DNA of 64,000 bases from Rhyzopertha dominica (Eukaryota; Arthropoda; Insecta; Coleoptera; Bostrichidae): assembly GCA_025024175.1 (NCBI GenBank), contig QCXZ01000064.1, positions 48,443,325 to 48,507,324 of the forward strand. Reading direction: 5' to 3'. Positions 44,850 to 56,339 of the stretch are shown piece by piece. Both the position numbers and the translations under genes were made by a program. Numbering within the stretch: the first letter of the stretch is position 1; each line of letters opens with the position of its first letter. Below the pieces are notes generated by a model, which made no database searches, had not been told where the DNA came from, and saw only the letters and a list, made by a program, of their open reading frames with translations.

Positions 44850-46430
44850 AAATATTCACATGTTTAATATTAAAAATACACCTTACGATCCATTTTTTTG
44901 AATTTATAAGCTGTCACAGCTGTTTTGTGAATTAGATGCTATCTATTAATATGCAATTTAATAAAATTATAAGTACATGGCAAATACCCAATTAACATGA
45001 ACTGACAGCCGGTATTTCTTCAAGTGCGCTGAATTCTATAACCCATTTCTAATAATAAGTTTATATGGACTCCATAACTTATCTTCGATTTGCTTTCTGG
45101 CATTTAAAGTAGATTAAATGATAGTTTTGAACTACTCACAATAAGCCTGTAAAATCTTCTTAAATCTTGTATATTTAGAACTTAGAAGCTATTGCTGTTA
45201 GTCTCAAAACGTTAATTTTGAATATCTATGATGTCATTTTAATATGAGGTTTGTTGAAACGTATCAAACTCTGGGGAAAATACCGCTACTTTTACGTGAA
45301 CAAGGTAAAAAAAATATTATGCAGTTACATTTAATTACCTTTGACAACTGCTTCTAGTACACCATTTGCTTAAAAATCAAGGCATTAAATTACTTTGCAG
45401 TCTTATTAATATGTATTGACTGTCGCTGTAAAGTAACGAATGACAAGATGAATTTAGTTAAAGTGCGATTACGTTTAAGGCTAGGAAAAACCTGCACGAT
45501 TGATTCCATGTTTTGGTGTAAAAAAGAGAAAGCCAAGAACTTTACATATCTCGCAAAAACTACATCCAGCAATGACTCTAAGTAATTTATCGACCAAATT
45601 AATAGCGAAGGAGGAACTATGGAAGTACACGTGAGAACCGAACAGCTGCGAATTAATATCCCTGTCGTGTTTTGTATCCTACAATACAGAACTTCAGACT
45701 TCAATTAATTAATTTCAAGAAGACATAATAACGTTCACTACATAAATTATTCTCAGGCATAGTTCTAAGCTTAACAGCTCCATGAATTTCCAAATGTGCA
45801 TTGTCGAAAAGCTGCTACTGAATAGAAACACATATGCTAATACTAGTTAAAACTGTTTTGCCTGTTGTTCAAATACACAGGTGCAAACCTTCTGTTGTTT
45901 TGAAGCTGAATATATCCACTTTTTTATTTAAAGTTGAAACAAGAATGGAGGATGTATTTGTGTAAATTGGGTACTATTCTATCACTTTCAATGATATAAA
46001 TTCGGGAAGATCTAAATACCACAATGTATTGATAATTCCAAATTGCATAAAGTCTTATCAATTTAATCTTAATCCTTTTTAACCTCTATTTGGGAGATAA
46101 CTAATTCTGTAAGATTTTATTAAATTCCACTTCTCCCAGAAAACCTTTTCAATCAGTGATGTAACTTCATTCAATCGGGAGAAAGTATTTTGTCGCTTTC
46201 AATTCATCGATCTGTCAAATCTACACTGCCACCCGAAAATAAAAGTGACGGTAAAATAAATTGCTTTTTTAACGTTCCTGCACTTGACGTTTGTAAAATA
46301 TTTGTCCCTTTAGTTAACACCGACACTGATTGGAAGGGGAAAATGGGTCCATTGTGTTGTATAGATTTATAAATACTCCTAACCAGTTCATTTATTTATA
46401 ACGCAAATACTCTGCAACAAGGTTAATCAT
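44850..46430. other. AT-rich DNA, no recognised gene
   Basis: A 104-codon minus-strand frame (45390-45704) and a 60-codon plus-strand frame (46190-46372) show no motif. Nothing is supported. Confidence 0.35.
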
Positions 46431-46438
46431 CATTAATC

Positions 46439-46714
46439 ATGACGGCGGGTGCGAGCAGCATGAATGTTTTAGCTAAGTATAAAATTTGTAAGAATTCGAA
46501 TTTAATGAACTATATTAAGTGTGAAAAGTGTTCCGACGTTTTTCACCCAAGTTGTGCAACTAAATATAATGCCAGAAAAGTTACTAACAATAATACATTT
46601 GTGTGCTGTGATGATCCAATATATAACACTGATGATGATGTGGAAGAGAACTTCTGTGATGCGGACAATCGTCGTGTTGGTGACAGAGGTGTTGAAATTG
46701 GAACTGTATCGATA
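46439..46714 (+). pseudogene. PHD-finger-like ORF, cut by the DD41D mariner
   Basis: From the ATG at 46439 the frame reads about 92 codons up to the mariner insertion point. It contains a zinc-finger-like series, YKICKNSN ... IKCEKCSDVFHPSCATKY ... FVCCDD, that is C ... C-x2-C ... H-x2-C ... C-C. This resembles the short PHD-type fingers found at the start of ORF1 in many insect retroelements. An acidic stretch (TDDDVEENFCDAD) follows. The last 22 codons of the apparent frame (YRVATKYGI...) are translated mariner terminal repeat, not original protein. Joining the empty site leaves the frame open for ten more codons (to KYLLYVF, then a stop), so the insertion may postdate other decay. Retroelement ORF1 is more likely than a host gene. 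Confidence 0.55.
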
Positions 46715-46897
46715 TACAGAGTCGCTACAAAGTATGGAATCAGCAGGATATTTCAGGTTCCGTTCGACCGATTTTTTTGAAATTGTGCACGGACCTATGC
46801 GTGGTTAAAATGCATTTTCTGGAATTTTTTCAACTCCGTGTCAGTTCTTGTTTCCGAAATATGGGCGCAAGTTGCATTTTTGTAATGGCAAGGGGGT

Positions 46898-47074
46898 CAA
46901 AAGGCACATCATTTAAAATAGTATATTATGTTATGAGGAGATAAAGTGAACTTTTATGTAGCAAGGCTGGAGTTTAACTGCCGAGCTTGCGAGGCAGATA
47001 GGTCCAGCCGCGCTACATAAAGTCACTTTAGCTCCAAATAACGTAATATATTATTTTAAATGATGTGCCTTTTT
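46898..47074. repeat. Large hairpin (about 80-base arms) in the mariner left arm
   Basis: 46898-46983 and 46992-47074 are inverted copies: aaaggcacatcatttaaaat, taaagtgaacttttatgtag, ggctgga and ctgcc on the left meet their complements on the right around a loop of about ten bases. The outer 15-20 bases are themselves mariner terminal-repeat sequence, as the opposite arm shows (aaaaggaacatcattgaaaa). The hairpin therefore looks like a template-switch or foldback duplication rather than a separate transposon with its own ends. Confidence 0.75.
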
Positions 47075-47528
47075 TTAAACGTCGACAAAGAATCTAGCAC
47101 TAATTAAAAATTTGACTAATTTTAAATTTGCGTATCGTGCTTCAGTGATTATTTTAGTTTGCTCTGGGAAAGGTTTGTCTAGTGACGAAATGTAAACAAC
47201 CAAAAAAATAATTTGATGTGTCACAAAACCTGGCTGCATTTTGTAAGTTTTACCGAATATTCTAAAAATATTTCCCATTGGAACTAATCATTTTGCAGTT
47301 TTCGCCATGTCAGACATCGAATGCACGCCCCCTGAAGTGGCTGAGGCCGCTTCAGAAGTTGTAAATAATTTAATCAAGTTTCCTTAATATTTGCCGCCGT
47401 GGCTGCAAATGATTTTTGCTGCGTATATGCAGCAAAAGTGAGTGTCATTGTTGCTAAGATATAATTTGACACTTTGGCTCCTATGCTAGCTGCAGAAAAT
47501 TGCCACTTTAATAACGTTTAAAAAAAAG
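46908..47528. other. Segment inserted into the mariner left terminal repeat (about 620 bases)
   Basis: Comparison of the two mariner arms shows that the left arm jumps from 'ggcacatcattt' (46908) to 'ttttcctgatttc' (47529) while the right arm is continuous, so about 620 bases are extra. The segment starts with the large hairpin. Its later part begins tttttttaaacgt (47071) and ends acgtttaaaaaaaa (47516-47529), a 13-base inverted pair that could mark an inner element of about 460 bases. It also holds a TTTTGCTGC/GCAGCAAAA hairpin at 47414-47437. The short frame 47075-47278 has no motif. Confidence 0.6.
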
Positions 47529-47813
47529 ATATTTTCCTGATTTCAAAAATGTGTCGCACTTTTACAATTTATTGCTTCTGAGTTGAGAAAAGTGTAAATA
47601 CAATAACTGAGCCTGACAAAGAACGAATGAGTGAAAACCATTTTCTTTATCGCTAAAATGGACAAAAAAGCCATCTGGTATTACCATTTTTCCTNGACTG
47701 GTGATAATTTTCGTCTAGTTTGATCAATTTATTGCGAGTGTTTTGGGTACACACCCAAAAAGTAAAACAGAAAAACATGATTCCGTAAAAAATGCAGTAT
47801 TTTCAGATGTACA

Positions 47814-48809
47814 TTACAGAAGATGCTCAAAATTTACTTCCTGGCAGTAATGCAGCCTTGAGTAAAAGTTTTCTAATGTTCTTTTTAGCATATTTGGAGA
47901 TAAGTTCTGAATTTCTGTCTTGATTCTTCCTTTTAAATATTCTGCATTATGTGGCCGATCAGCATAAATACGATTTTTCAGATAACCCGTAAGAAAAAAT
48001 CACGCGGCGCAAGATCAGGGGAACGTGCTGGCCGTTTTATCGCTACGCGCCTACCAATCCATCTGTCTGGAAATATCGCCTTCAAATATCCACGAACGTT
48101 GACTGCAAAATGGCGCGGTGCACCATCTTGCTGAAACCATATCTGTTCAGAAGGACGCGCAGCATTTTCACGGTTAGAGAACGGGCTAATAGGTTTGGTA
48201 TAATGTGTTCGCGCTAGCGCTGTAAATATTTGACCCCATTCAAATTTCCATCGATGAAAAGAGGCCCAATAATGTGCTCAGCGACAATACCACACCAGAC
48301 ATTCACTTTCTGATGGTGTTGTATGTGGACTTGTTCCATCCAATGTGGATTTGTGTCCAACCAATANCTGATATTATGTCTATTCACATTACCAATGCGG
48401 CAAAAGGTCGCTTCATCAGAAAACATAATCCAATTTAAAATGTTTCTATCGTCATCTATCATGTTCACAGCAGTTTCGCAAAATTCTATCCCACGATCGA
48501 AATCATCTTCNCTCAGTTCTTGTAATAAGTGAATCTTGTATGGATGAAACGGAACACTTGGGATTTTCTTACACATCTAAAACGACATTCAAGCTACTTT
48601 CCTCACTTGTAGTAAGTTTTGGACATCCTAGTTTTTGACGATTTTTAACACCGCCGGTTTCGTCAAAACGTTGCAATGTTTTATTAACTCTTGATCTGGC
48701 AATTGGTTTACGATCTTCACGAATTGCATTCCGAATAACTTCGCCATCTATCTTGATAACCAATCATTATCAAAATTTCGATGCGATCATGTTCAGTTAA
48801 CTGAGGCAT
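47814..48809 (-). pseudogene. DD41D mariner transposase, frameshifted (about 331 codons)
   Basis: The start codon is at 48809 (MPQLTEHDRIEILI). A frameshift near 48760 leads to the DNA-binding part (GEVIRNAIREDRKPIARSRVNK ... ETGGVKNRQKLGCPKLTTS). The next frame has the first catalytic D in MFSDEATFC, then HHQKVNVWCGIV and IGPLFIDGNLNGVK (48214-48576). Another shift leads to WFQQDGAPRHFAVNV (second D) and RWIGRR...ARSPDLAPRDFFL (third D); a last shift leads to KNRIYADRPHNAEYL and the stop at 47814-47816. Exactly 41 residues separate the second and third D, hence DD41D. All three catalytic residues survive but at least three frameshifts and two N bases break the frame. The total fits a normal transposase length. 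Confidence 0.85.
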
Positions 48810-49212
48810 TGCGATTGCATATAACAAAGTGAATGAAAATTACCACCAGTCTCGAGGAAAATGGAGACACCTCGAGTTTTTGTTCTTACTTAGCGATAAC
48901 GAATATAGCTTTTATCCCGAAGTATTCTGCAAGACCCAAGTTTGTTATCATATTTTTCTCAACTCAGAAGCAATAAACTGTAAAAGTGTGATATATTTTT
49001 GAAATCAGGAAAAAACATCCTTTTCAATGATGTTCCTTTTGACCCACTTCCCATTTAGAATAATGCAATATCGGAAACAAGAGCTGTCACGGAGTTGAAA
49101 AATTGGAGAAAATGCATCTCAATTACCCATAGGTCCATGCACAATTTGGGAAAAATCGGTCGAACAGAACTTGAAATATCCCGCTGGTTTCATACTTTGT
49201 AGCGACCCTGTA

Positions 49213-49610
49213 TAATAAAATATCTACTTTATGTATTTTAAATAAGAATGTGCAGTTATTATAACAAAAGCTAATCGAAGATAGCGTGAGCAGTATAAAA
49301 GGCGCACACGAAGGGTTGAGTAAAAAAACGGTAATGCCGAAATCTGATTGAAGTTCAACGACTAACGAATAAGTTAGCGACTCTAGTCCTAAACAATCCG
49401 GACCTTCGAGAGATGTCAAGAATAATCAGGCATCAGATTAATGTAAAGTGAAAAATGAAAGTGGTACTGAAAAAGTGTTTAACAACATCAGTAGACTTCC
49501 GTTGAGTGGCGCAAATGTAGGTAGGTACGGGCAGGAAATAAGTTTTGGCGACATTCTTGCAGGAATATGTATGCCATTTGAAAACACAAATAAAAATGTA
49601 TAAAAAATTT
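49213..49610 (+). pseudogene. Right flank of the interrupted ORF, decayed
   Basis: After the mariner the plus strand has open pieces: IEDSVSSIKGAHEGLSKK (about 49272-49330) and CKVKNESGTEKVFNNISRL ... YGQEISFGDILAGI (49442-49600). Stops and shifts separate them. They could be the remainder of the PHD-containing ORF1 on the left, since the strand and position agree, but no family motif confirms it. The 98-codon minus-strand frame 49123-49419 is antisense and ends in translated mariner repeat. Confidence 0.3.
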
Positions 49611-49619
49611 AAAAAAAGT

Positions 49620-52115
49620 ATTTCTTTCTTTAGCGAAGGATGGGTACGCCCCTGCGCCCTTTAATTCCAACCGCCACTGGTGCTGAAATTCTACAACGAC
49701 CTATGGTTTAGGACGCCCTCCCTTCCCAAAATTTGTTTGCAATGCGTTCTCTTTCAGATTCAATAAGTATTCCATATTTGTTTATTAATGAGTAATGAAT
49801 ATAATTGTCAAAAGAATCACAGACTTTAACTTAATGTAAAAAATGGCGTCAATTTTAAACGTCGTTCGATCCTATGTGTACAATTTTCCCATTTTTGCAA
49901 TATATGTAAATACCAAGTACCATTTTCCAGTTTTTTTCCATTATATCTAGCAATTTTTATTTCATTTAACCGAATTTGTATATTTTATCGTTTCCGAGTT
50001 TTGATATCCACATATTACTCGGAGAGGTTGAATAGGTCACACCTTATAGTATAATTAAAAACATCCATGATTAGCATACGCTATGTTCCATTTTATCTTT
50101 TTGTGGCAATGCAGTTTACAAAATAAAATATTCGCGAACGCACCATATTCGTGTAAAATACCACATTTACTAAAACTGTAATTTAATTCTAACACAAAAA
50201 GTATTATAGGGCTGTACGTAGACTTTAAAAAATTCTGCTGCAGATGTTCCGTTTCATTCAACTTATTCCTTTAAAATATCCCTCTGTGTGAATGAAAGGT
50301 TTTGATAAAAGTATATTGGATTCCGAAGAATGAGACGCAATTGTCTCGAGCTAACGTGCTCTGAAACGGACGGAAATTAAAGGTGTCTGTAAAATCCGGG
50401 GTTCAATCTCTTCTTCCAGCAACTAGCCCCCCTCCTCATTAAAGAAACGTTTCGTTCTCTTAGTCAGTATATCCTTCATTTGACAGAAGTATGTTTCTGC
50501 CTGTGTTTTAATGCTTTGTTTCAGTATGATTCCTCCAAGTTCTTATTCGTGCAAGTACCGTAGAAATAAACGCAATGGCCCCAATCGAGGAACGTTGATT
50601 TTAAAACCCAACATGGCAATATTTTTTAGAAAACACATTTATATTACTACTAAATCTACATAGATGGACGCAAAGGATGCTGCAAATTTTGTTTATTTGG
50701 TTTATTGTTCATATATAAACTACTACGTCTTCATAAAACTTTCTAGTATGGTTAGACATTTCCACTCCTTTCAGCAGGAACTTTACGTTTGGCATATTTA
50801 TTTATCTCAAATAACAGTCACTTCCACTACAAGTGATTTTTTAATTTTCTTTTTTAGTACTTTTTATCAGATTGCTGTATATGTTATTGCAAGGATTACA
50901 TCCTACCTACGTTGTTGGTACTGAATGATTTCAACGTCTGATATTTTAAATGGTAGTTTGTTTTTAAATATCTTCTTCTCTTGACATTTTAAATCTTTCG
51001 CCAACCAATTCTCCTTAAAATGCAAATTTTTATTCTCATATGTCCTACATATATTCTTTCTCTGTACAGTCGGCGGCGGCGATGCCCATTAATATTGTAC
51101 CCGTTTTATTTTCACTCGTACATGCATCTGAAAAGAACGTCAGGTTAATTTTTTATTTAGGTTTAAAACCGAGCAGGATTTCATTCAGAACTTCCTTGGA
51201 AATCCTAACACCTTCACAGGTCGCCGTTGTGCTTTCTGTCGCGAGCCATGTATAAGGTATTTATATAGACTTTATTGCCGAATTGCCAGGTTATTATTGC
51301 GTGAACAGTTAGTGTAAAAGATTTATATTGTAGAGAAAATCTAACAGTAATTGACAAAATATATTGCAGTCTCTCATTTTGCTTATGACTAAAATGTAAT
51401 AAAAAATATGTATGAAACTATTTTTGAAAAATTAATTTCATGTTGGCATTTTAAAAAGTAGTAAATTAAAAAAAGAATATCCAGAAAATAATTAAATAAA
51501 CATATTTTTCAATTTAAAAGCATTCCCGGGTGTTGTTTTTTCTTCATACTGCTTTTTAGAACGCCAGTTGGTTTTCATATATTTTTTTCTTGTGTTTGTT
51601 GGTCAATGATAATGGTAGGGCATACAGCCAGACTTGCCTACTTAAAAGTATGCTGTCCGCAGAGAAATCTTGGAAAGAGGTTGATTCTCTTGCACATTAA
51701 GCACGGCTTTGATAGAGTCCACTGACTGCTTTCATTATATCATAAAAAACGTGTTGCCCTTATGAAGTCTGAACTTTGTTTCTAATAACGAAATTGAGGT
51801 CCGTATAAATCACTTTTTTTTATTTTGCTGAAGAGCATATCTTTGTAACTTGCTGTTTGGAGCATACGACCTCTATATTAACAGTTTACTTTGATCTGGT
51901 CGTAAATATGATCTTTACGTTACCACTCTGGCGTAGTGACTTTCATGGAACTTACATGGTATATTGTAAGCTCTAATATCAATGTGCTTTAATGTTAAGC
52001 AATATTTCCATTTTCCATGAAGATTTGCTGTTCCTATAGCATTTAAATTTTGGATGAGAAAAAATTCACACAGTAAATATTAATTATTAAAATGTTTACC
52101 TGCTGTACTCCTAAA
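49620..52115. other. AT-rich DNA, no recognised gene
   Basis: Short frames at 50055-50261, 50664-50924 and 51040-51255 have no motif. A B-box-like word (gggttcaatctc, 50399) has no A-box in register. 'ccaaccgccactgg' near 49667 resembles a hAT terminus but no partner was found. Confidence 0.35.
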
Positions 52116-52126
52116 AAGCTTTGCAC

Positions 52127-52897
52127 TAGTGGCAACTGGTGGCATTTTTATCTGGTGGGGGCGCTGATTGAATAATACAAAGAGTAGAGTATTCCTATTT
52201 TAAATACATTTCCTTTTATTTCTTAGAATGTTATCATCGCCACCAAACAATAAATAAATAAAATAAAAAAACGCATTTGTCTCTTCACATCCGCACAACC
52301 ATGAAGTTTTATCATAAACATTTGCATCAAACTTTCTGGTAAATCTTTTTCGATTTTTGGTATCTGGGTTGCAGTTGATTTAAATTTAATACAGGCACAG
52401 GGCGTTTCGTTTTCCTTAATGTTTACTTTGTCCGCCAAACTCAAAGAACTGCAGTTTAGTTTAATTAAATCACACACCCTCATTTTTTGCCTTGAACACA
52501 AAAAATAGCTGTACGTACGCTTAATAACCGCTCACATTCGGATGCATTATTTGCTGGAATGCGCGCTCGTGTCCCGGGCTGAATGAACTAAGCCCGAAAT
52601 TCATGTCCATCGCATTGGGCACAGAACCATTGCATTGGCATCGAAACGCTTTGGGCTTACAGGAAATCAGCCCGCCCGGCAGCCGGCAGGCAAGTGAATC
52701 AGATGGCTTGCGGGTTCCCGCAGTGCAGGCGCTGAACGCAAATCTACTAAGATTGCAAAATTAAATACCTAGTGGTAATAACTAATAATGGGTATATTAG
52801 ATGTAAATGTAAATAAATGTTTAATTGAATTTGATGTACCTATTCATTTGCGTAGTGTGGGCGGCGCCCCGCAACCCTCCCTCAGTAGCCGCCACTG
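52127..52897. mobile_element. hAT-type element with 8-base target duplication (771 bases)
   Basis: Perfect 8-base duplications CTTTGCAC flank it (52119-52126 and 52898-52905). The left end TAGTGGCAACTGGTGGCA and the right end reversed CAGTGGCGGCTACTGAGGG share the short imperfect repeat YAGTGGCRRCT, typical of hAT superfamily ends. The right third is GC-rich (52540-52740, with gcccggcagccggcaggc). The 92-codon minus-strand frame 52223-52501 (cysteines, KVNIKENE...) is not recognisable as a hAT transposase, so I regard the element as non-autonomous or deeply decayed. Confidence 0.75.
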
Positions 52898-52909
52898 CTT
52901 TGCACAAAC

Positions 52910-55900
52910 GTGCTGAAATGAGAATATTCATCTGCTTCAATATGTGGCTATTCTATGCAAATACGACAGCAAACGGATAGGACCCCCCCCCCCCTTAATT
53001 TACCAGATGCTAATAATTTACTAGGCGATAACTACTAATATAAGCTACTAATCGCAAATCTGCTAATTTGCTGAAAACCAACCATTACTAATTTAACTAA
53101 ACAACGAACCAACTTAGTAATAAAGCCTGACTTACTTTTACCTGAATTTACCTGAACAAAACTTCAACAGCGAAACACAGTAATACTATTTGGAGTGAGA
53201 ATAAAGTGGTTGTGTTTCTGGCAATATATATAGTTTTAACAACAGATTAACGAATACCGTTTAAACCTATATCAAAGAACACAATACTAATGCAGCGAAA
53301 ATTACTCCTTGTCACGAAAAAGTTACAGAGATTGGGTAACAGTCTAGCTAGCCCTTTGAAAAATCCCATCTAATGATAATTCTGAACTTCTAAACATTAT
53401 TAACCTTGTGCGAATTTACGCGCGAGACTATAAGCTTTTGACTAACCATTTCAAAAAAAGGTAGGAAACATAACCGACTCTATGTTCCACATTCTCATAC
53501 TTTTTAACTGACCCTGCCAAATCTCACTACTAAAGTAGCACAAGTGAACTATTCGTATGAGAGAGTCAAATGCTGCTCTCCCTTTACCCGTCTAATTAAT
53601 TTTGGGGTTGGAACGGGATTAATATGAAACTTAACACAGCGAAATATGTTAGATGGTTTTTTACTAACCCACGAATGGCCTATAATCTCAAGTCGATGAA
53701 ACCCTACCTGCTGTCTATGGCGCCAAGTTTGCTATTTCCAGTATACGTTGTTCGCGCATCTCCAAATACCTATCAAAAATATACTCAACTAAATCTGAAA
53801 TGATTGATAATGCTAGATTATATATTCCCCAAGTGTGGAACTGAGAATAAAAAACGTTAGAACAACAGCCTTTAACTTGCAAGTTTTCTTATTCATTTCC
53901 TGTAAATATCTGGCACGATAAAATTCCCAATAAAAAATCTCCTTAAGATATAGTATGTCCCCATTTCAGCTGTCGAATTCATATAGAAAAACCGAGCGAG
54001 TGAAAGCCAACTAACTCAAACACAGACATTTTGATACGCTATTGAAATATTCGAAAGCTTCCGCGCCGAACCGTCATATATATTACAGGTTTCATAAAAC
54101 GGGACCCTTCTCCGATGTGACTATTGCGTTCGTATTTTTTATTTAGTACAAACATTTACAGATTCACAATGTCGAAGTTCAGTGTTAATAAGTTCTACTT
54201 GGCACCAGAAATAAATATACCATATCTCTCTAAGATGCTGAATTACAAATACAACACTAGGAAATATCCATACGTATTTTATTTCACTATAAAAATGCTT
54301 AGAAAGATCTCACTTCATTTTAGAACACTAGATATAATACCTGTATGTGGCATACACACAGTCAAGCAATTCTCATTAATAAAGCTACATCCCCAATAGC
54401 ATTTAACATACCAGCATTAAAAGGCTTTAAATTTTGATAATAAATTACTAAACTATAAGAAACAAGACCTAAACCATCTCATGCTAAAAGAATTCTAATA
54501 ATATTAAGAGATAGAATCATTATTATCATAGTCTGTCTGTGTTGATTTTACATTTGATAAGTCAATCCTTATTTTATATTTGTATAGGTGGCATCTATCT
54601 TGGTTATCCAGTTTNGGTTTGCGATTCAGAGTTTTAGTTAGTTGCAAACACTTAGCAAACCAAAATGCGTGAGACGATAAACTATTTGGCGAATAAAAAA
54701 GCGATGTTTCTAGTAGCAATATATTTAACAATTATGTAATAAAATAAGATCAGAGTAAAAAAAAGCCGAAGAAAAGCCACGAAACTAAGGATTTCTACCA
54801 TGTTTTACCAAACATAATTCAAAGCCGATGGGAAAATAATTAGGTTCAGTCGGTAGTTAACAATTTACTACTTCTGGACCTTACAGGAATTACACAGGCT
54901 CTAGATAACTACTTTAGCACGAGACTAATCAGATTAATTAAAACACTTCCTAGAATACAGGGAAGTCTGTCGGATCCGAAATTTATGCAAACGACAGTAA
55001 AATGTCTACTCGAATCTACATTATCAAATTTTACGTTCAAGCATTGAATTTCAGTTATATATGTATTTTCTTGAAAGATTCTCTGGCAGCTTTGTCGCAT
55101 CATAATATCTTGAAACGGACTCATAGTCTGTACAACCATCAAGGTTAGCTAACTTTCGATTATATTATATGATTATAAGTTTTAAGCGGTAAAATTATGC
55201 GGGCAAGCATAGCTTGAGACTTTGAACTAATTTTTTACTTTCGTTACAAACAATTTGTGAATTTTCCACAAAGTACGAATATTTCACATTTAGAGCTTAA
55301 AATAAATGCCCAGCTTCTAACTCGAACATGTGCGTCCCAGGTGTAAGAAAATCAAGGTCACTCCATAAAATATGGTGCAAAACTAAGCCTTCCCTCCTAT
55401 AAATACCCCACCTCCCTCGCTACACATAACCTAAGCTGGATGTGCAATAAATTTCACTGCAACTAGGTTACACCTACAATGAAAGTGCGGAGGACTCCAC
55501 AAATTTACGCCGCAAAACACAGCTAAGCGTGCAAACTTTCGTGCAAATATTTCGCCAGTATAGCCGTATAAACTCTCAGATGGATGGTTGTAGGGCAGTG
55601 TTATTTTTAGAAGCGTGCAAATGGGGTATTTAACAGATATAATAACGTCCACGCAGATGTTGTGTTCTCACCTGCACGACCATAAGTGGAAAACTTATTT
55701 CTGTCCATTTTCAACTTTGGCGATTTCTGCCTGCCTATGTCGCTTTACAAGGACACAGAATTAAAGTTTTCTGTACGATATCTACCGTCACAAGTTTGTA
55801 AAGCAGTTTGGTTGCTGCCTAAATACCAATAAGCGCTCTCCAATGAAGGATTTACAGACTATTCTGCTTTCAGGTCACATTAACATCGAAAATATTTTTT

Positions 55901-56020
55901 CCGCTAATCAACTGTACAGCCAAGGGAGACCATGTAAGTAGGCTAAGTCTAGCTTGTGCCCCTATTTCGCAGAAGTTCCGTCAGATTGCATCACTACGAC
56001 GTTTCCTATAATTAAGTAAT
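52910..56020. other. Intergenic DNA, no recognised gene
   Basis: A run of C lies at 52983-52994. Frames at 54124-54399 (91 codons), 54504-54731 and 54909-55142 lack motifs. The sequence ctcctataaatacc at 55395-55408 looks like a TATA context and aataaa follows at about 55447, but there is no frame between them worth calling. Confidence 0.35.
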
Positions 56021-56022
56021 AA

Positions 56023-56294
56023 AGCTTTGAGTAACTCCGGTTCAACACACTATTGAACTTTGAGACGTCTCCGGCTCCTGTACAGCTTTGAGAAGCTCCG
56101 GTACAACACACACTTGAACTTTGAGTCCTCTCCGGCTCCTGTACAGCTTTGAGAAACTCCGGTTCAATACACACTTGAACTTTGAGTCATCTAAGGCTCC
56201 CGTAAAGCTTTGAGTAACTCCGAATCAATACACATCTGAACTCTGAGTCGTCTCCGGCTCCTGTAGAGCTTTGAGAAACTTCGGTTCAACAAAC
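56023..56294. repeat. 61-base minisatellite, about 4.5 units
   Basis: Units begin with AGCTTTGAG at 56023, 56084, 56145, 56206 and 56267, an exact 61-base period. Each full unit has 'ctccggttcaa', 'acacttgaactttgag' and 'tctccggctcctgta'. A half-unit similarity (agctttgag ... gaactttgag) hints that the unit itself is a duplicated 30-mer. Since 61 is not a multiple of three, the minus-strand frame over it (55962-56174) is not a protein repeat. Confidence 0.95.
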
Positions 56295-56339
56295 GAAAGT
56301 AAAAATGAAAGTTGCGGTGGACCTCGAGTATTTGAAAAG

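Larger units (their letters stand above)
46715..49212 (-). mobile_element. DD41D mariner with long terminal repeats, nested insertion inside
   Basis: The element is bounded by TA dinucleotides (46713-46714 and 49213-49214) as expected for mariners. Left end TACAGAGTCGCTACAAAGTAT and right end (reversed) TACAGGGTCGCTACAAAGTAT begin an inverted repeat that can be followed for about 190 bases. After an inserted segment in the left arm it continues for another 64 bases to the block ttgcttctgagttgagaaaa. The total arm of about 260 bases is far longer than the roughly 30 bases of classic mariners. Total length is 2498 bases, about 1.88 kb without the insertion. The coding strand is minus. A deleted sister copy lies at 15964-16968. 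Confidence 0.85.

Noticed and set aside
45390..45704. 104-codon minus-strand frame
   Set aside because: Nothing recognisable is present. Composition and length are compatible with chance in this sequence.
46745..46780. C-terminal part of the PHD-like ORF (IFQVPFDRFF)
   Set aside because: These codons are translated mariner terminal repeat, since the same words appear antisense at the other mariner end (49123-49200).
55390..55455. Promoter with TATA box (cctataaatacc)
   Set aside because: There is no initiator in register that I trust and no downstream gene. AATAAA about 40 bases later does not make a transcription unit.
56023..56294. CRISPR-like regular array
   Set aside because: The whole 61-base unit repeats without unique spacers, and the genome is eukaryotic.
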